64,000 bases of DNA from an uncultured Bacteroides sp. (GCA_945965395.1 CAMFND010000058.1:1-64000); one strand, 5' to 3'. Counted from the first letter of the stretch, positions 54,647 to 63,176 are shown. Numbers and translations are program-made. The notes: generated from the letters alone by a model not told the origin.

Positions 54647-56485
54647 TTAATTAGCGGAATTTCCATGCATATTCGTATTGGTAGAAAGTTCCGTAGAAGG
54701 TATCGGTACACGCAAGTGACGTGAGTAATCAAACACTTGAGTACCGGTCAAGTTGGTCTGTTCCACCTGAAGCGCATTTTTATTTTTCAAGTTATCGAGC
54801 ACAATACTCTGGTCCGGATCATTCGGATTATTGTACCATCTCATTAGGTTAAAGAACCGCCAGCCTTCCCAATATAACTCTACAGAATATTCATGCTTCA
54901 GGATACGGCGTACAGAATTTAATTCCATTCCTTCGCAAATAACATCTCCATTACTACCTACAACCCGACCAACCACAGGTTTCTGCTGAAGTAACTCATC
55001 CACAGTGGGCAATGTATTGCCTTTCAAATAATCATTACCTAAATCGGCTTCAGTTGTATTGAAAGCTTCCGTATTCTTGTTTGCACGATCACGCACCATT
55101 TGAATGTATCTTTTAGCCGTTGATTCATCATTATCAGCTTCCAGACAGCATTCTGCATACATCAACAAAATATCAGAATAACGGATAAGACGATCATTAA
55201 TACCACTCTGTTCTTTACTTCTCACTTGGTCAAGACTATACTTACGACATCCGAACCATTTTCCTCTCCATTCATCAAATGTATCTCCAGAGAACAGCAC
55301 TTCATAAGGAATCCAGTTACCAGATTTACCCAAGAAATTACAGCCATCAGGTATATACATACCTAAATAAGCACGAGGGTCGATTATCTTTCCTGACGCA
55401 TCACGTTCAAACTCATTGTACAACGCCAAAGAAGGCTGTCCATTCCACCATCTGGCGGATTCTGTAGAGTTTGGTGCACTCATTTCCAATTCACGAATCG
55501 TATTTTGTCCGGTCACTACCCAGTCATTCAAGTCACCATTAGCAGCCGGGTTAAATCCGTCTGTTTCTACACTCTGACTGAACTGCACTTCAAACAAAGA
55601 TTCTGCATTATTTTCATTATCTTCAGTCGCATTATCACGGTAATTATCCATTAAAGAATATTGATGAGAATCGATAATTTGCCACAATACATCCTTTGCT
55701 AAAGCCCATTCGGCATCTCCCGCCTTTGCAGTCCCATCCAAAATCGGACGAGCCATATACGTTTTTGCCAAAAAGGCAAGTGCAGAACCTTTAGTAGCGC
55801 GACCTTCATTTTCAGTTCCTTCGTATGACCAGTCGGAAAGCAAGTTTGCCGCATCCTGAAAATCCTTTACCATACGCTGATAGATTACTCCAGGTTCAGA
55901 GGGAGGCAACATGTAATCACCTTCACCGGTAGTCACATAATCACGGTCAGGAATTTCATCTCCCCAAAAATAAACCAGATAAAACCGGCTCAACCCCCTC
56001 AAGAATATAGCTTCACCTTTCAGTCTGTCATATAATTTTTTATCGTCTGCATTATTCAAATCGAACGCCCCATCCTGATTTGCTTCTAATTTTTCAAGTG
56101 CAAGATTAGCTGCATATTGCAATACATACAAATCTTGATAACAGGTTGATACACTACCCAAATCCGCATTTACGTTATATTGAGACAATCTTGCCGTTTC
56201 TGGTTCGCCAGCAGCAGCTCCACTTGTAAACACATATTCATCACTACGCGCATTCAGCATAAACGGCATCCAGCGAGCCCATCCACCTGCTCTTTGAAGA
56301 ATGTTATACGCACCATTTACAGCATAAATCAAATGTTCTTTCGTATTATAATATGTAGCTTCATTTTCTGCCAAAGGATTGTTATAATCCATATTTGGCT
56401 CACATGAACTCAGGGTCATCAATAAGGAACCAAAACAAACCCCCATATATGTTTTAATGTGTTTCATATCATTCCAATATTTCAT
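54647..56485 (-). CDS. SusD/RagB family glycan-binding lipoprotein
   Basis: This 612-residue lipoprotein caps the SusC channel and binds xylan fragments at the cell surface. The lipobox SSC with Cys28 is followed by acidic residues (EPNMDYNN), fitting a surface-export signal. The body has the SusD TPR scaffold (YNILQRAGGWARWMPF, GEAIFLRGLSRFYLVYFWGD, RYSDILLMYAECCLEADND) and the C-terminal LKHEYSVELYWEGWRFFNLMRW motif. An internal ATG at 56467 would give a more compact signal peptide. It starts 6 bp after the SusC stop. Confidence 0.94.
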   Translation of the reverse strand: MKYWNDMKHIKTYMGVCFGSLLMTLSSCEPNMDYNNPLAENEATYYNTKEHLIYAVNGAYNILQRAGGWARWMPFMLNARSDEYVFTSGAAAGEPETARLSQYNVNADLGSVSTCYQDLYVLQYAANLALEKLEANQDGAFDLNNADDKKLYDRLKGEAIFLRGLSRFYLVYFWGDEIPDRDYVTTGEGDYMLPPSEPGVIYQRMVKDFQDAANLLSDWSYEGTENEGRATKGSALAFLAKTYMARPILDGTAKAGDAEWALAKDVLWQIIDSHQYSLMDNYRDNATEDNENNAESLFEVQFSQSVETDGFNPAANGDLNDWVVTGQNTIRELEMSAPNSTESARWWNGQPSLALYNEFERDASGKIIDPRAYLGMYIPDGCNFLGKSGNWIPYEVLFSGDTFDEWRGKWFGCRKYSLDQVRSKEQSGINDRLIRYSDILLMYAECCLEADNDESTAKRYIQMVRDRANKNTEAFNTTEADLGNDYLKGNTLPTVDELLQQKPVVGRVVGSNGDVICEGMELNSVRRILKHEYSVELYWEGWRFFNLMRWYNNPNDPDQSIVLDNLKNKNALQVEQTNLTGTQVFDYSRHLRVPIPSTELSTNTNMHGNSAN

Positions 56486-56491
56486 TATTAC

Positions 56492-59400
56492 TTAAAATGT
56501 CAACTGCAAACCGGCAAAGAACTCTCGGTTTACCCAATAGGTATCACTTGTAGAATAATAATATGCTCCGTCTACTCCGCGGTTTAAAGTAGAACCATTG
56601 TTAGGCACTTGCGGATCGAACATTGAATATCCTGTAATAGTGAACGGATTCTTTACACCCAGGTACAAACGTAAAGACTCTATATGAGCTTTAGAAATCA
56701 GCGATTTGTCGAAGGTATAGCCTAATGTGATACGGTTACAGCGGAAATAAGATCCATTCTCAATGAAATAATCTGAAGCTTTGGTGTGATTTCCATTCGG
56801 GTCATTCAGTACCGCACGCGGTATGTCTGTATTTACATTGGCCGGCAATGTGATTTTTTCACCGCCTGCAGTAGTAAATGTCACATCCTCAGCCCGGAAA
56901 CGATTATTCACATCAGTCATCTGGTTTTTAGCTGCATATCCTCCCATCAGTTCCGTTTTCCAGTTATTATAAATCTGGTTTCCAAAATCTCCCTGCCACA
57001 ACATAGAGAAATCAACCCCTTTATATTCTGCTGTAATATTCAGTCCAAAAGAACAGTTAGGTAAAGAGGAACCGATAATAGTCTTGTCATCGTCGGTAAT
57101 TTGTCCGTCACCATTCATATCTACGTATTTCAAATCTCCGGCTGAAGCAGAAGGCTGGAGACGTTCTCCCTTGCTGTTCACATAGTTAGCAGCTTCCGCA
57201 TCGGAACGGAACAAACCATCTGTCTTATATCCCCAGAACTGAGCTACCGGCTGTCCTACCATGGTCATCGTCACATTACTTCCGCCTGCCACAGCACCTC
57301 CCGCCAATGAGGCATTACTACCCAAGCTTGTAATCTCATTGCGGTAGAGAGAAAAGTTAGGAGAAACGGTCAACTTCACATCTCCAATCTGCTCACGGTA
57401 AGTAGCAGAAATTTCTATACCCCAGTTTTTCATGCTACCTACATTAGAATACATGGTATTGATATTACCCGTTGACTTCGGAAGCTGAACTGCCAGCAAC
57501 ATATCTGTAGTTTTGCGGTTATAGTAATCGAATACCAGGCTGAATTTGTTGTTGAACATATCCAGGTCGAAACCTACGCCCGCATCCCGGGTGGTTTCCC
57601 ACGACAAATCCGGATTTGCAAAGTTCTCAATCAACGGAGCAGATGCATTGGAAGAGCTTCCTTCCGGATTAATCTGGCCAGGACCAAATGTATAATATCT
57701 GTTGTCTGTTTCAACCACAGACTGATAATCATATCGTCCTACCGCATTGGCACTACCAATCCAACCCAATGTAGCACGGAGTTTCAAGTTATTCAGCCAA
57801 CTGGAAGTGGCATCTTTCATCCAAGGTTCCTCACTTATTCTCCAACCCACTGAGAATGAAGGGAAATATCCCCAACGATTACCTTTTTTAAACTTAGAAG
57901 ACTCATCAGCACGGAAGTTGGCTGTAATCATATACTTGCTATTGTATGAATACATCACTCTGGCCAAATAAGAAAAATAAGCTTCGTTATATTGTGAACC
58001 GGTTACATTCTGGCTATCCGGATAACGACTTTCTGGACCAAAATCTGCATATTCATTACTACGTCCGGTAATACCTGTAGACCACCCATCAAACTTTTCA
58101 GAAACCATACCAACAACTCCTGACAAAGTATGTACGTCATTAAAGGTCTTATCAAAAGTCAGTAAGTTTTCAATAATTTCATGTCCGCTACCTCCTTTTG
58201 TCGTGCTCTGAGAATTATAAGCCTGCTTTCCGTTAGCTGTTCCAAGATCATATTCCGGAATCAAAGTTGCATCATTATTTCTTGCAAATGAATAAGTATA
58301 AGTCAAACGGTATTTCAACCAGTCGAAAATCTTTATTTCGCCAAATATACTACCTAAGGCGCTGATTGAATGATTACGAATTTTTTCATTTCTCAAGAAC
58401 CATATCTGATTCACCAGGTCATTTCCGTCACGACCATTGTTACCTGTCAGGAAAAGACTACCATCCTCGTTGTATACCGGAAGATTAGAAGGTGTTTGCA
58501 GGGCGTTCATCAAGGATGCACCTGTAAATCCATTGGTTCTGCTATAATTGGCAAAGATACGTCCACCATAGGTAAAACGACCTACAGTACCCTGTACGTT
58601 GGCATAAATATTGTCCGCTTTCACATCTTCTATGTGCATCTGGTCGTCATTGTCGGCATGTGTAGCTCCGATACGATAACTGGCATATTTGCTACCTCCA
58701 CTCACTGACAGGTCATATTTCTGATAATTGGTATTGCAGAAATATTCATCCCACCAGTCTGTGCTTCCAAGCGGATTGCTCGGAGTAGCTACTCCTGTTG
58801 GAACGGTTTTATTCCATGTTCCATTCGCAATTGCAGTAGCATCAGAAGAATTATAATAAAGTTCATTTACGTAAACTGCATAATCATACGGATTAAGCAT
58901 TTCTACCTTGCTGGTGTTTGAACCAAAACCAGCATACGCATTAAAGCTGACTTTCGGTTTTCCCTCTGCTCCTTTCTTTGTAGTTACCACAATCACACCG
59001 TTGGCACCACGCACACCATAAATGGCACACGAAGCTGCATCCTTTAAAACCTGGATGGATTCTATTTCGTTGTCATTGGGAATGTTTCCTGAAGCATCAA
59101 TGATACCATCTACCACCCACAACGGATCTGTACTACCTGTAATGGAAGAAGTACCACGAATACGAATCTTTCCACCTGACACATTCACACCGGCAGTACT
59201 TCCTTGCAATGCATCGGTAATACCTCCCGGAGATTTTAAAACTTCCTTCGGACTCAGGGTAGCAATGGCAGAAGTCAAATCTTCTTTTTTCTGTGTACCA
59301 TAACCCACTACCACCACATTATCAAGCAACTGCGTATCTTCTGTCAATGTAACGGTCAAATCGGTTTTTCCCGCAACTGAAATTTCCTGCGTTTTATATC

Positions 59401-59641
59401 CTACAAAAGAAACTACTATAACAGAATTGGAAGGCAAATTTAAAGTAAAGCCTCCTTCAAAGTCTGTAATTGTACCATTGGTTGTACCCTTTTGAAGTAC
59501 ACTTGCACCTATAACAGATTCCCCGGCTCCATCTTTCACAATACCTTTTACGGTAATATTCTGTGACAAAGCCCATAAAGGAATCATACAAAACAACATG
59601 AATAGCCACATCAGGCGTAATCTAAATAAGTTTTTCATCAT
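56492..59641 (-). CDS. SusC/RagA family TonB-linked outer-membrane transporter
   Basis: This 1049-residue importer has a signal peptide (about 1-26), a CarboxypepD-regulatory-like domain (about 28-102) and a TonB box (DNVVVVGYG, 107-115). The plug has IRGTSSITGSTDPLWVVDG and AIYGVRGANGVIVVTTKKG, and a 22-strand barrel ends in the expected C-terminal Phe (FAGLQLTF). No sigma-regulator-interacting N-terminal extension is present, consistent with control by the HTCS. It is first in the operon with SusD and the GH43-GH8 gene and has an unusually long leader of about 245 nt. Confidence 0.95.
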   Translation of the reverse strand: MMKNLFRLRLMWLFMLFCMIPLWALSQNITVKGIVKDGAGESVIGASVLQKGTTNGTITDFEGGFTLNLPSNSVIVVSFVGYKTQEISVAGKTDLTVTLTEDTQLLDNVVVVGYGTQKKEDLTSAIATLSPKEVLKSPGGITDALQGSTAGVNVSGGKIRIRGTSSITGSTDPLWVVDGIIDASGNIPNDNEIESIQVLKDAASCAIYGVRGANGVIVVTTKKGAEGKPKVSFNAYAGFGSNTSKVEMLNPYDYAVYVNELYYNSSDATAIANGTWNKTVPTGVATPSNPLGSTDWWDEYFCNTNYQKYDLSVSGGSKYASYRIGATHADNDDQMHIEDVKADNIYANVQGTVGRFTYGGRIFANYSRTNGFTGASLMNALQTPSNLPVYNEDGSLFLTGNNGRDGNDLVNQIWFLRNEKIRNHSISALGSIFGEIKIFDWLKYRLTYTYSFARNNDATLIPEYDLGTANGKQAYNSQSTTKGGSGHEIIENLLTFDKTFNDVHTLSGVVGMVSEKFDGWSTGITGRSNEYADFGPESRYPDSQNVTGSQYNEAYFSYLARVMYSYNSKYMITANFRADESSKFKKGNRWGYFPSFSVGWRISEEPWMKDATSSWLNNLKLRATLGWIGSANAVGRYDYQSVVETDNRYYTFGPGQINPEGSSSNASAPLIENFANPDLSWETTRDAGVGFDLDMFNNKFSLVFDYYNRKTTDMLLAVQLPKSTGNINTMYSNVGSMKNWGIEISATYREQIGDVKLTVSPNFSLYRNEITSLGSNASLAGGAVAGGSNVTMTMVGQPVAQFWGYKTDGLFRSDAEAANYVNSKGERLQPSASAGDLKYVDMNGDGQITDDDKTIIGSSLPNCSFGLNITAEYKGVDFSMLWQGDFGNQIYNNWKTELMGGYAAKNQMTDVNNRFRAEDVTFTTAGGEKITLPANVNTDIPRAVLNDPNGNHTKASDYFIENGSYFRCNRITLGYTFDKSLISKAHIESLRLYLGVKNPFTITGYSMFDPQVPNNGSTLNRGVDGAYYYSTSDTYWVNREFFAGLQLTF

Positions 59642-59893
59642 ATTTGTATGTTTAATAGTTAATAAATTCTCATCTCATAATTTCATCTATAGTAATTTTT
59701 GCCTACGCAAAAATCTTACGAGCTAACAAAAAGTTTTGGTTAATTATCAATCTGCATTATAGAGAAAGACATCTATTAATGTCATATCTCACATTGAACG
59801 ATGTATCACTTAATATTCCCTCTGTTTTTCATTCTTGTGTCCATACGCATTTTTCATTTAAGATTACACATTTACAAATCATTTAACTCTTCG
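59642..59893 (-). other. Long untranslated leader of the SusC operon
   Basis: From the predicted -7 box (59894-59901) to the SusC ATG are about 250 nt without a credible reading frame. The other three PUL promoters have leaders of roughly 15-70 nt. The region is A/T-rich and I could not identify a known riboswitch or a strong hairpin. It could house an RNA-level control element or a small antisense RNA. Confidence 0.4.
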
Positions 59894-59901
59894 CAAATGT
59901 A
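59894..59901 (-). promoter_or_regulatory. Bacteroidales -7 box (TACATTTG) of the SusC operon
   Basis: TACATTTG on the minus strand. The -33 element is not recognisable, as expected for a promoter that needs an activator. Confidence 0.6.
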
Positions 59902-59934
59902 GTTCTTAATAAAGAAAAAGAATTATACCGTATT

Positions 59935-59978
59935 ACCAACACCTATAGATTATGTTACATCATTACATCGTGTGTAAC
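59935..59978 (-). promoter_or_regulatory. Candidate PUL operator, site 2
   Basis: ACCA (59935-59938) and GTTACATCA (59954-59962) occur on the plus strand, with an inverted TGTAAC at 59973-59978. GTTACA begins exactly 60 bp from the -7 box start at 59894, the same geometry as sites 1, 3 and 4. Confidence 0.6.
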
Positions 59979-60017
59979 ATTTTCTTTATCTCATGATACA
60001 TTTAGGCTATACAACAT

Positions 60018-60039
60018 AAAAAAAAGAGGAAAATCCTCC
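60018..60039 (-). terminator. Rho-independent terminator
   Basis: On the minus strand GGAGGA-TTT-TCCTC is followed by T8. It lies beyond array D and would end the CLC transcript before the SusC promoter. Confidence 0.7.
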
Positions 60040-60101
60040 AATAATCCTCCTTTTTCTCAGCCCCTATATATACAAAAAAGGCGTCTTTGTGCTACTTTTT
60101 C

Positions 60102-60230
60102 AAACACAAAGGCGCTTAACTCAAAACGCAAGTACGTTCGATCTTAAACACAAGTGCGTTTCAACTAAAACGCAAGTGCATTTAAGACAAAACGCAAGTA
60201 CGTTTTACATCAAACGTCCTTGCGTTTTTT
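60102..60230. repeat. 22-bp-period palindromic array D (5-6 units)
   Basis: Units beginning AAACRC or AAACGT start at 60102 (degenerate), 60124, 60146, 60168, 60190 and 60212, exactly 22 bp apart. The last unit is inverted and pairs with the one before it. Bases 60157-60228 are identical to 32484-32555 of array C, in the same orientation. The left edge (60080-60112) forms a further imperfect hairpin (GCGTCTTTGTG/CACAAAGGCGC). The array lies at the 3' end of the CLC gene and on the outer side of the SusC promoter. Confidence 0.9.
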
Positions 60231-60259
60231 GAACAATTATAAACAGCTGATTATAAACA

Positions 60260-61537
60260 CTATTCCGCAAGTGTTTTTCCCTTCCTGCGAGAATAAGCCA
60301 AATGCTTCGGGCTGCCAATCAACTGAGCTGTATAAATGCCGGTATGACCGGAGAAAAGGTAAGCTACCACACAAGCTATGCCTAAATAAAGACCTGGCTC
60401 TGCCCCAAAAAGTTCAATTCCCATCAGCGTACAGGCAATGGGGGTATTTGTTGCTCCGGCAAACACAGCTACAAAACCAATTCCAGCCAATAGTCCCATC
60501 GGAAGGGGTACCACAGCCGACAACGCACTGCCTAAGGTGGCTCCCACAAAGAACAAAGGAGTAACTTCACCTCCTTTGAATCCAACCCCAATAGTGAAGG
60601 TCGTAAACAGAATCTTCAGCAGGAAATCATACCACATTTGCTGCTCCGAGAACGAAGCCACAATGGTAGGTACACCCAAACCGATGTATTTCGTAGTTCC
60701 CATCATCCAGACAACTGCAGCAATCACCAGTCCTCCTATCAACGGACGGAAAGGCGGATAGCTGATGCGTTTGGCCATTCCTGACCAAAAACCGATGGAA
60801 CGTGAAAACAGCATGGCTGCCAATCCGAAAAGAATACCTGCGCCAATGGTCCACAACAAATTGGACGCATCCGGGAAAGGAACTTCAGAAACTACATAAT
60901 GTGTATGCTCCACTCCCCACGCATGACAAACCATGCTGGCCACGGCAGCCGAAAGAAAGCTCGGCAGGATAGCTTCATAGCGCATACGTCCCACCACAAT
61001 GACTTCCAAACCAAAAACGGCTCCCGCCAGTGGGGTACCAAACACAGAAGCAAAACCTGCACTGATACCAATTGCTACCATCAGACGATGGTCTCTACGA
61101 CGCATACGAAACAGACGGGAAAATTGGTCGGCTATAGCTCCTCCCATCTGTACACCGGTTCCTTCTCGTCCAGCAGAACCACCGAACAAATGAGTTAATA
61201 CAGTTCCGATATATACTAACGGAGCCATACGGAAAGGAATAATGTCATGTGGTGAACGGATTTCCTCAATTAGGTAATTGTTTCCCCGAGAAGCTGTTCC
61301 TGCCCAATAATGATACATCAGGCCGATAAGCAAACCGGCCACTGGCAAAAGAGCAATTATCCAAAGATGGTGTTCGCGATACTGTGTAGCCCATTCCAAA
61401 GATACCAACAGCAAGGCAGAAGCCGAACCTATACAAGCCCCCGACAAAATTGAGAGAAAAAGCCACTTACATAAATAAAGGAGTAACGGAAGCTGTTCAA
61501 ACTTCCACCAGTAATTCTGATTTCTTAAAGTCTTCAT
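60260..61537 (-). CDS. CLC-type fluoride/proton antiporter (probable)
   Basis: This 425-residue CLC membrane protein has about ten or more hydrophobic helices. The gating-Glu motif is GREGTGVQMG (123-132) rather than the GREGP form of chloride CLCs. The segment equivalent to the chloride-coordinating GSGIP loop reads RGNNYL (84-89), lacking the Ser. Both changes point to the fluoride-specific CLC-F branch, as far as I recall that family. The decisive support is the fluoride riboswitch in the leader. It is a single-gene unit that should export toxic fluoride in exchange for protons. Without the riboswitch one would call it only a voltage-gated chloride channel family protein. Confidence 0.85.
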   Translation of the reverse strand: MKTLRNQNYWWKFEQLPLLLYLCKWLFLSILSGACIGSASALLLVSLEWATQYREHHLWIIALLPVAGLLIGLMYHYWAGTASRGNNYLIEEIRSPHDIIPFRMAPLVYIGTVLTHLFGGSAGREGTGVQMGGAIADQFSRLFRMRRRDHRLMVAIGISAGFASVFGTPLAGAVFGLEVIVVGRMRYEAILPSFLSAAVASMVCHAWGVEHTHYVVSEVPFPDASNLLWTIGAGILFGLAAMLFSRSIGFWSGMAKRISYPPFRPLIGGLVIAAVVWMMGTTKYIGLGVPTIVASFSEQQMWYDFLLKILFTTFTIGVGFKGGEVTPLFFVGATLGSALSAVVPLPMGLLAGIGFVAVFAGATNTPIACTLMGIELFGAEPGLYLGIACVVAYLFSGHTGIYTAQLIGSPKHLAYSRRKGKTLAE

Positions 61538-61658
61538 ATTTTTCTAAGTTTTCTTGTATCCATTATCTCAAGTTTTCGCAAAAACCAAAGCCCGAACTCT
61601 TTCACACAGCATGGATACAGATATAGCCCTCCCTGCCGGTCCTAAAAAGAGACCTGCT

Positions 61659-61717
61659 CTGGTAGGAACTATCAGCTACTTCATTAGCGGTTTATCACAG
61701 GGAAGTCCCATTCCCTT
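61659..61717 (-). promoter_or_regulatory. Fluoride riboswitch (crcB motif)
   Basis: The leader RNA contains AAGGGAATGGGACTTCCC, then GATAAACCGCT, then AGCTGAT and AGTTCCTACC. This is the order and near-exact sequence of the crcB aptamer (a GGnnATGGnnnTTCnCC hairpin, ATAAACnGCT, AGCTnATnnnTCCTACC). The pseudoknot between loop GGGAC and downstream GTTCC can form. The stem CGCT/AGCTG is present. Transcription should begin about 10 nt upstream. A GGTC/GACC hairpin with an internal T5 follows (61639-61654) and may be part of the expression platform. Confidence 0.88.
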
Positions 61718-61734
61718 GATTCGAAAATCGGCTG

Positions 61735-61742
61735 CAAAGATA
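61735..61742 (-). promoter_or_regulatory. Bacteroidales -7 box (TATCTTTG)
   Basis: TATCTTTG on the minus strand lies 17 nt before the riboswitch aptamer and about 200 nt before the CLC ATG. Confidence 0.7.
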
Positions 61743-61767
61743 TAATAAAATCCGTAAACATAAAAAA

Positions 61768-61799
61768 AACTGTTCCCCGACTCTCGTCGGAGAACAGCC
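61768..61799 (-). terminator. Strong Rho-independent terminator
   Basis: On the minus strand CTGTTCtcCGAC/GTCGgggAACAG is followed by T8. It lies about 190 bp after the galE stop and probably ends that transcript. The stretch 61800-61992 between them holds no gene. It contains a possible -7 box (TATTTTTG, 61840-61847), so a short independent RNA is conceivable. Confidence 0.88.
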
Positions 61800-61992
61800 A
61801 CAACACAAACACAAAATAAAACACGACAAAACTACTATGCAAAAATACAACTCTCTGCTTTCATTTCAGATGAAAATCTGCTGCCGTTCATTATCTATAT
61901 CACATACACAAGAACCGCAAGAGCTGTATATTACATGTAACGTTCATAAAATATCTTTAGTTCAGTATTTTTTATTTTATTAAGAATTCAAT

Positions 61993-63027
61993 TTACATGA
62001 TACCTTTTTCACGGAGGTGAACTTGCCATTTCCATGCAGAACGCAAGGTATCTTCGATAGATGTTTCAGCTTTCCATCCTAATTCAGAGTTTGCATAAGA
62101 AGGATCAGCCCAAACTTTCACAATATCACCTGCACGACGAGGAGCAATCTGGTAGTTCAACTTCACGCCGGTAGATTCTTCAAACTTATGAATCAGCTCC
62201 AATACAGAAAGGCCACGACCAGTACCCACATTGAATACTTCTACCTTATCTTTCTGCTTGTCTTCCAAAATACGGTTCATGGCAATTACGTGTGCCTTTG
62301 CCAAATCTACTACGTAAATATAGTCACGGATACAAGAACCATCAGGAGTATCATAATCGTCACCAAATACGCTCAATTTTTCACGGATACCCATTGCAGT
62401 CTGAGTAAGGAATGGAATCAAGTTCTGCGGAACACCGTTCGGAAGTTCACCAATCAAAGCTGTAGGATGTGCACCAATCGGATTAAAATAACGCAACATC
62501 ACTGCATGGATAGGAGAACCAGAAGCAATGGTATCACGAATAATTTCTTCATTTATCTGTTTCGTATTACCATAAGGAGATTCCGCCTTCTTGATAGGAG
62601 CTTCTTCTGTAACAGGCAATACATCCGGCTGGCCGTATACTGTACAAGAAGAAGAGAAGATAATACCTTTTACTCCATGTTTCGGCATCAGTTCCAGTAA
62701 GTTAATCAAAGAAACCAAGTTGTTACGATAATACAGCAACGGTTTCTGAACAGACTCTCCTACAGCTTTACTTGCTGCAAAATGAATGATTCCCTGAATA
62801 CCAGGATATTTAGTAAATACGTTATTCAGACCTTCGTAATCAAGACAATCTACTTTTTCAAAAGCCGGACGTACACCTGAAATCTGTTCGATGCTGTCCA
62901 CTACATCAGCGCGCGAATTGGAAAGATTGTCTACAATTACCACTTCGTAACCGCTATTCTGCAATTCAACCACAGTATGAGAACCAATGTATCCGGTTCC
63001 ACCTGTCACGAGAATTCTTTTTTTCAT
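61993..63027 (-). CDS. galE: UDP-glucose 4-epimerase
   Basis: This enzyme interconverts UDP-glucose and UDP-galactose. The NAD-binding start ILVTGGTGYIGSHTVVEL, the active-site SSSCTVYG and YGNTK (Tyr and Lys of the SDR catalytic set), and the GDDYDTPDGSCIRDYIYVVDLA block are all diagnostic. The length of 344 residues is normal. It is monocistronic with a -7 box at 63086-63093 and a distal terminator. Confidence 0.95.
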   Translation of the reverse strand: MKKRILVTGGTGYIGSHTVVELQNSGYEVVIVDNLSNSRADVVDSIEQISGVRPAFEKVDCLDYEGLNNVFTKYPGIQGIIHFAASKAVGESVQKPLLYYRNNLVSLINLLELMPKHGVKGIIFSSSCTVYGQPDVLPVTEEAPIKKAESPYGNTKQINEEIIRDTIASGSPIHAVMLRYFNPIGAHPTALIGELPNGVPQNLIPFLTQTAMGIREKLSVFGDDYDTPDGSCIRDYIYVVDLAKAHVIAMNRILEDKQKDKVEVFNVGTGRGLSVLELIHKFEESTGVKLNYQIAPRRAGDIVKVWADPSYANSELGWKAETSIEDTLRSAWKWQVHLREKGIM

Positions 63028-63085
63028 AACACTAAGGTTTATCTTATATTTAACTCCTTTATTAAAGTCATTTACAATATCTTTA

Positions 63086-63093
63086 CAAAAGTA
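63086..63093 (-). promoter_or_regulatory. Bacteroidales -7 box (TACTTTTG) of galE
   Basis: TACTTTTG on the minus strand lies 58 bp before the galE ATG. Confidence 0.6.
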
Positions 63094-63135
63094 GAAAAAA
63101 GGATTGAAATGTCCATGCTCCTCCCATTAAAAAAT

Positions 63136-63176
63136 TAAAAAAGTGTTACCCGGAATATTCCAAATAACACTTTTTC
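63136..63176 (-). terminator. Rho-independent terminator of the Rnf operon
   Basis: The stem AAAAAGTGTTA/TAACACTTTTT has a 15-nt loop. On the minus strand the T-run continues, 27 bp after the rsxA stop. Confidence 0.88.

Noticed and set aside
32451..60230. Integrative element carrying the PUL
   Set aside because: The direct repeats invited this, but no integrase, transposase, mobilisation or conjugation gene lies between them; only homologous recombination remains plausible.
60220..60564. 114-codon plus-strand frame at the 3' end of the CLC gene
   Set aside because: It mostly overlaps the CLC coding region antisense and starts within array D. No supporting features.
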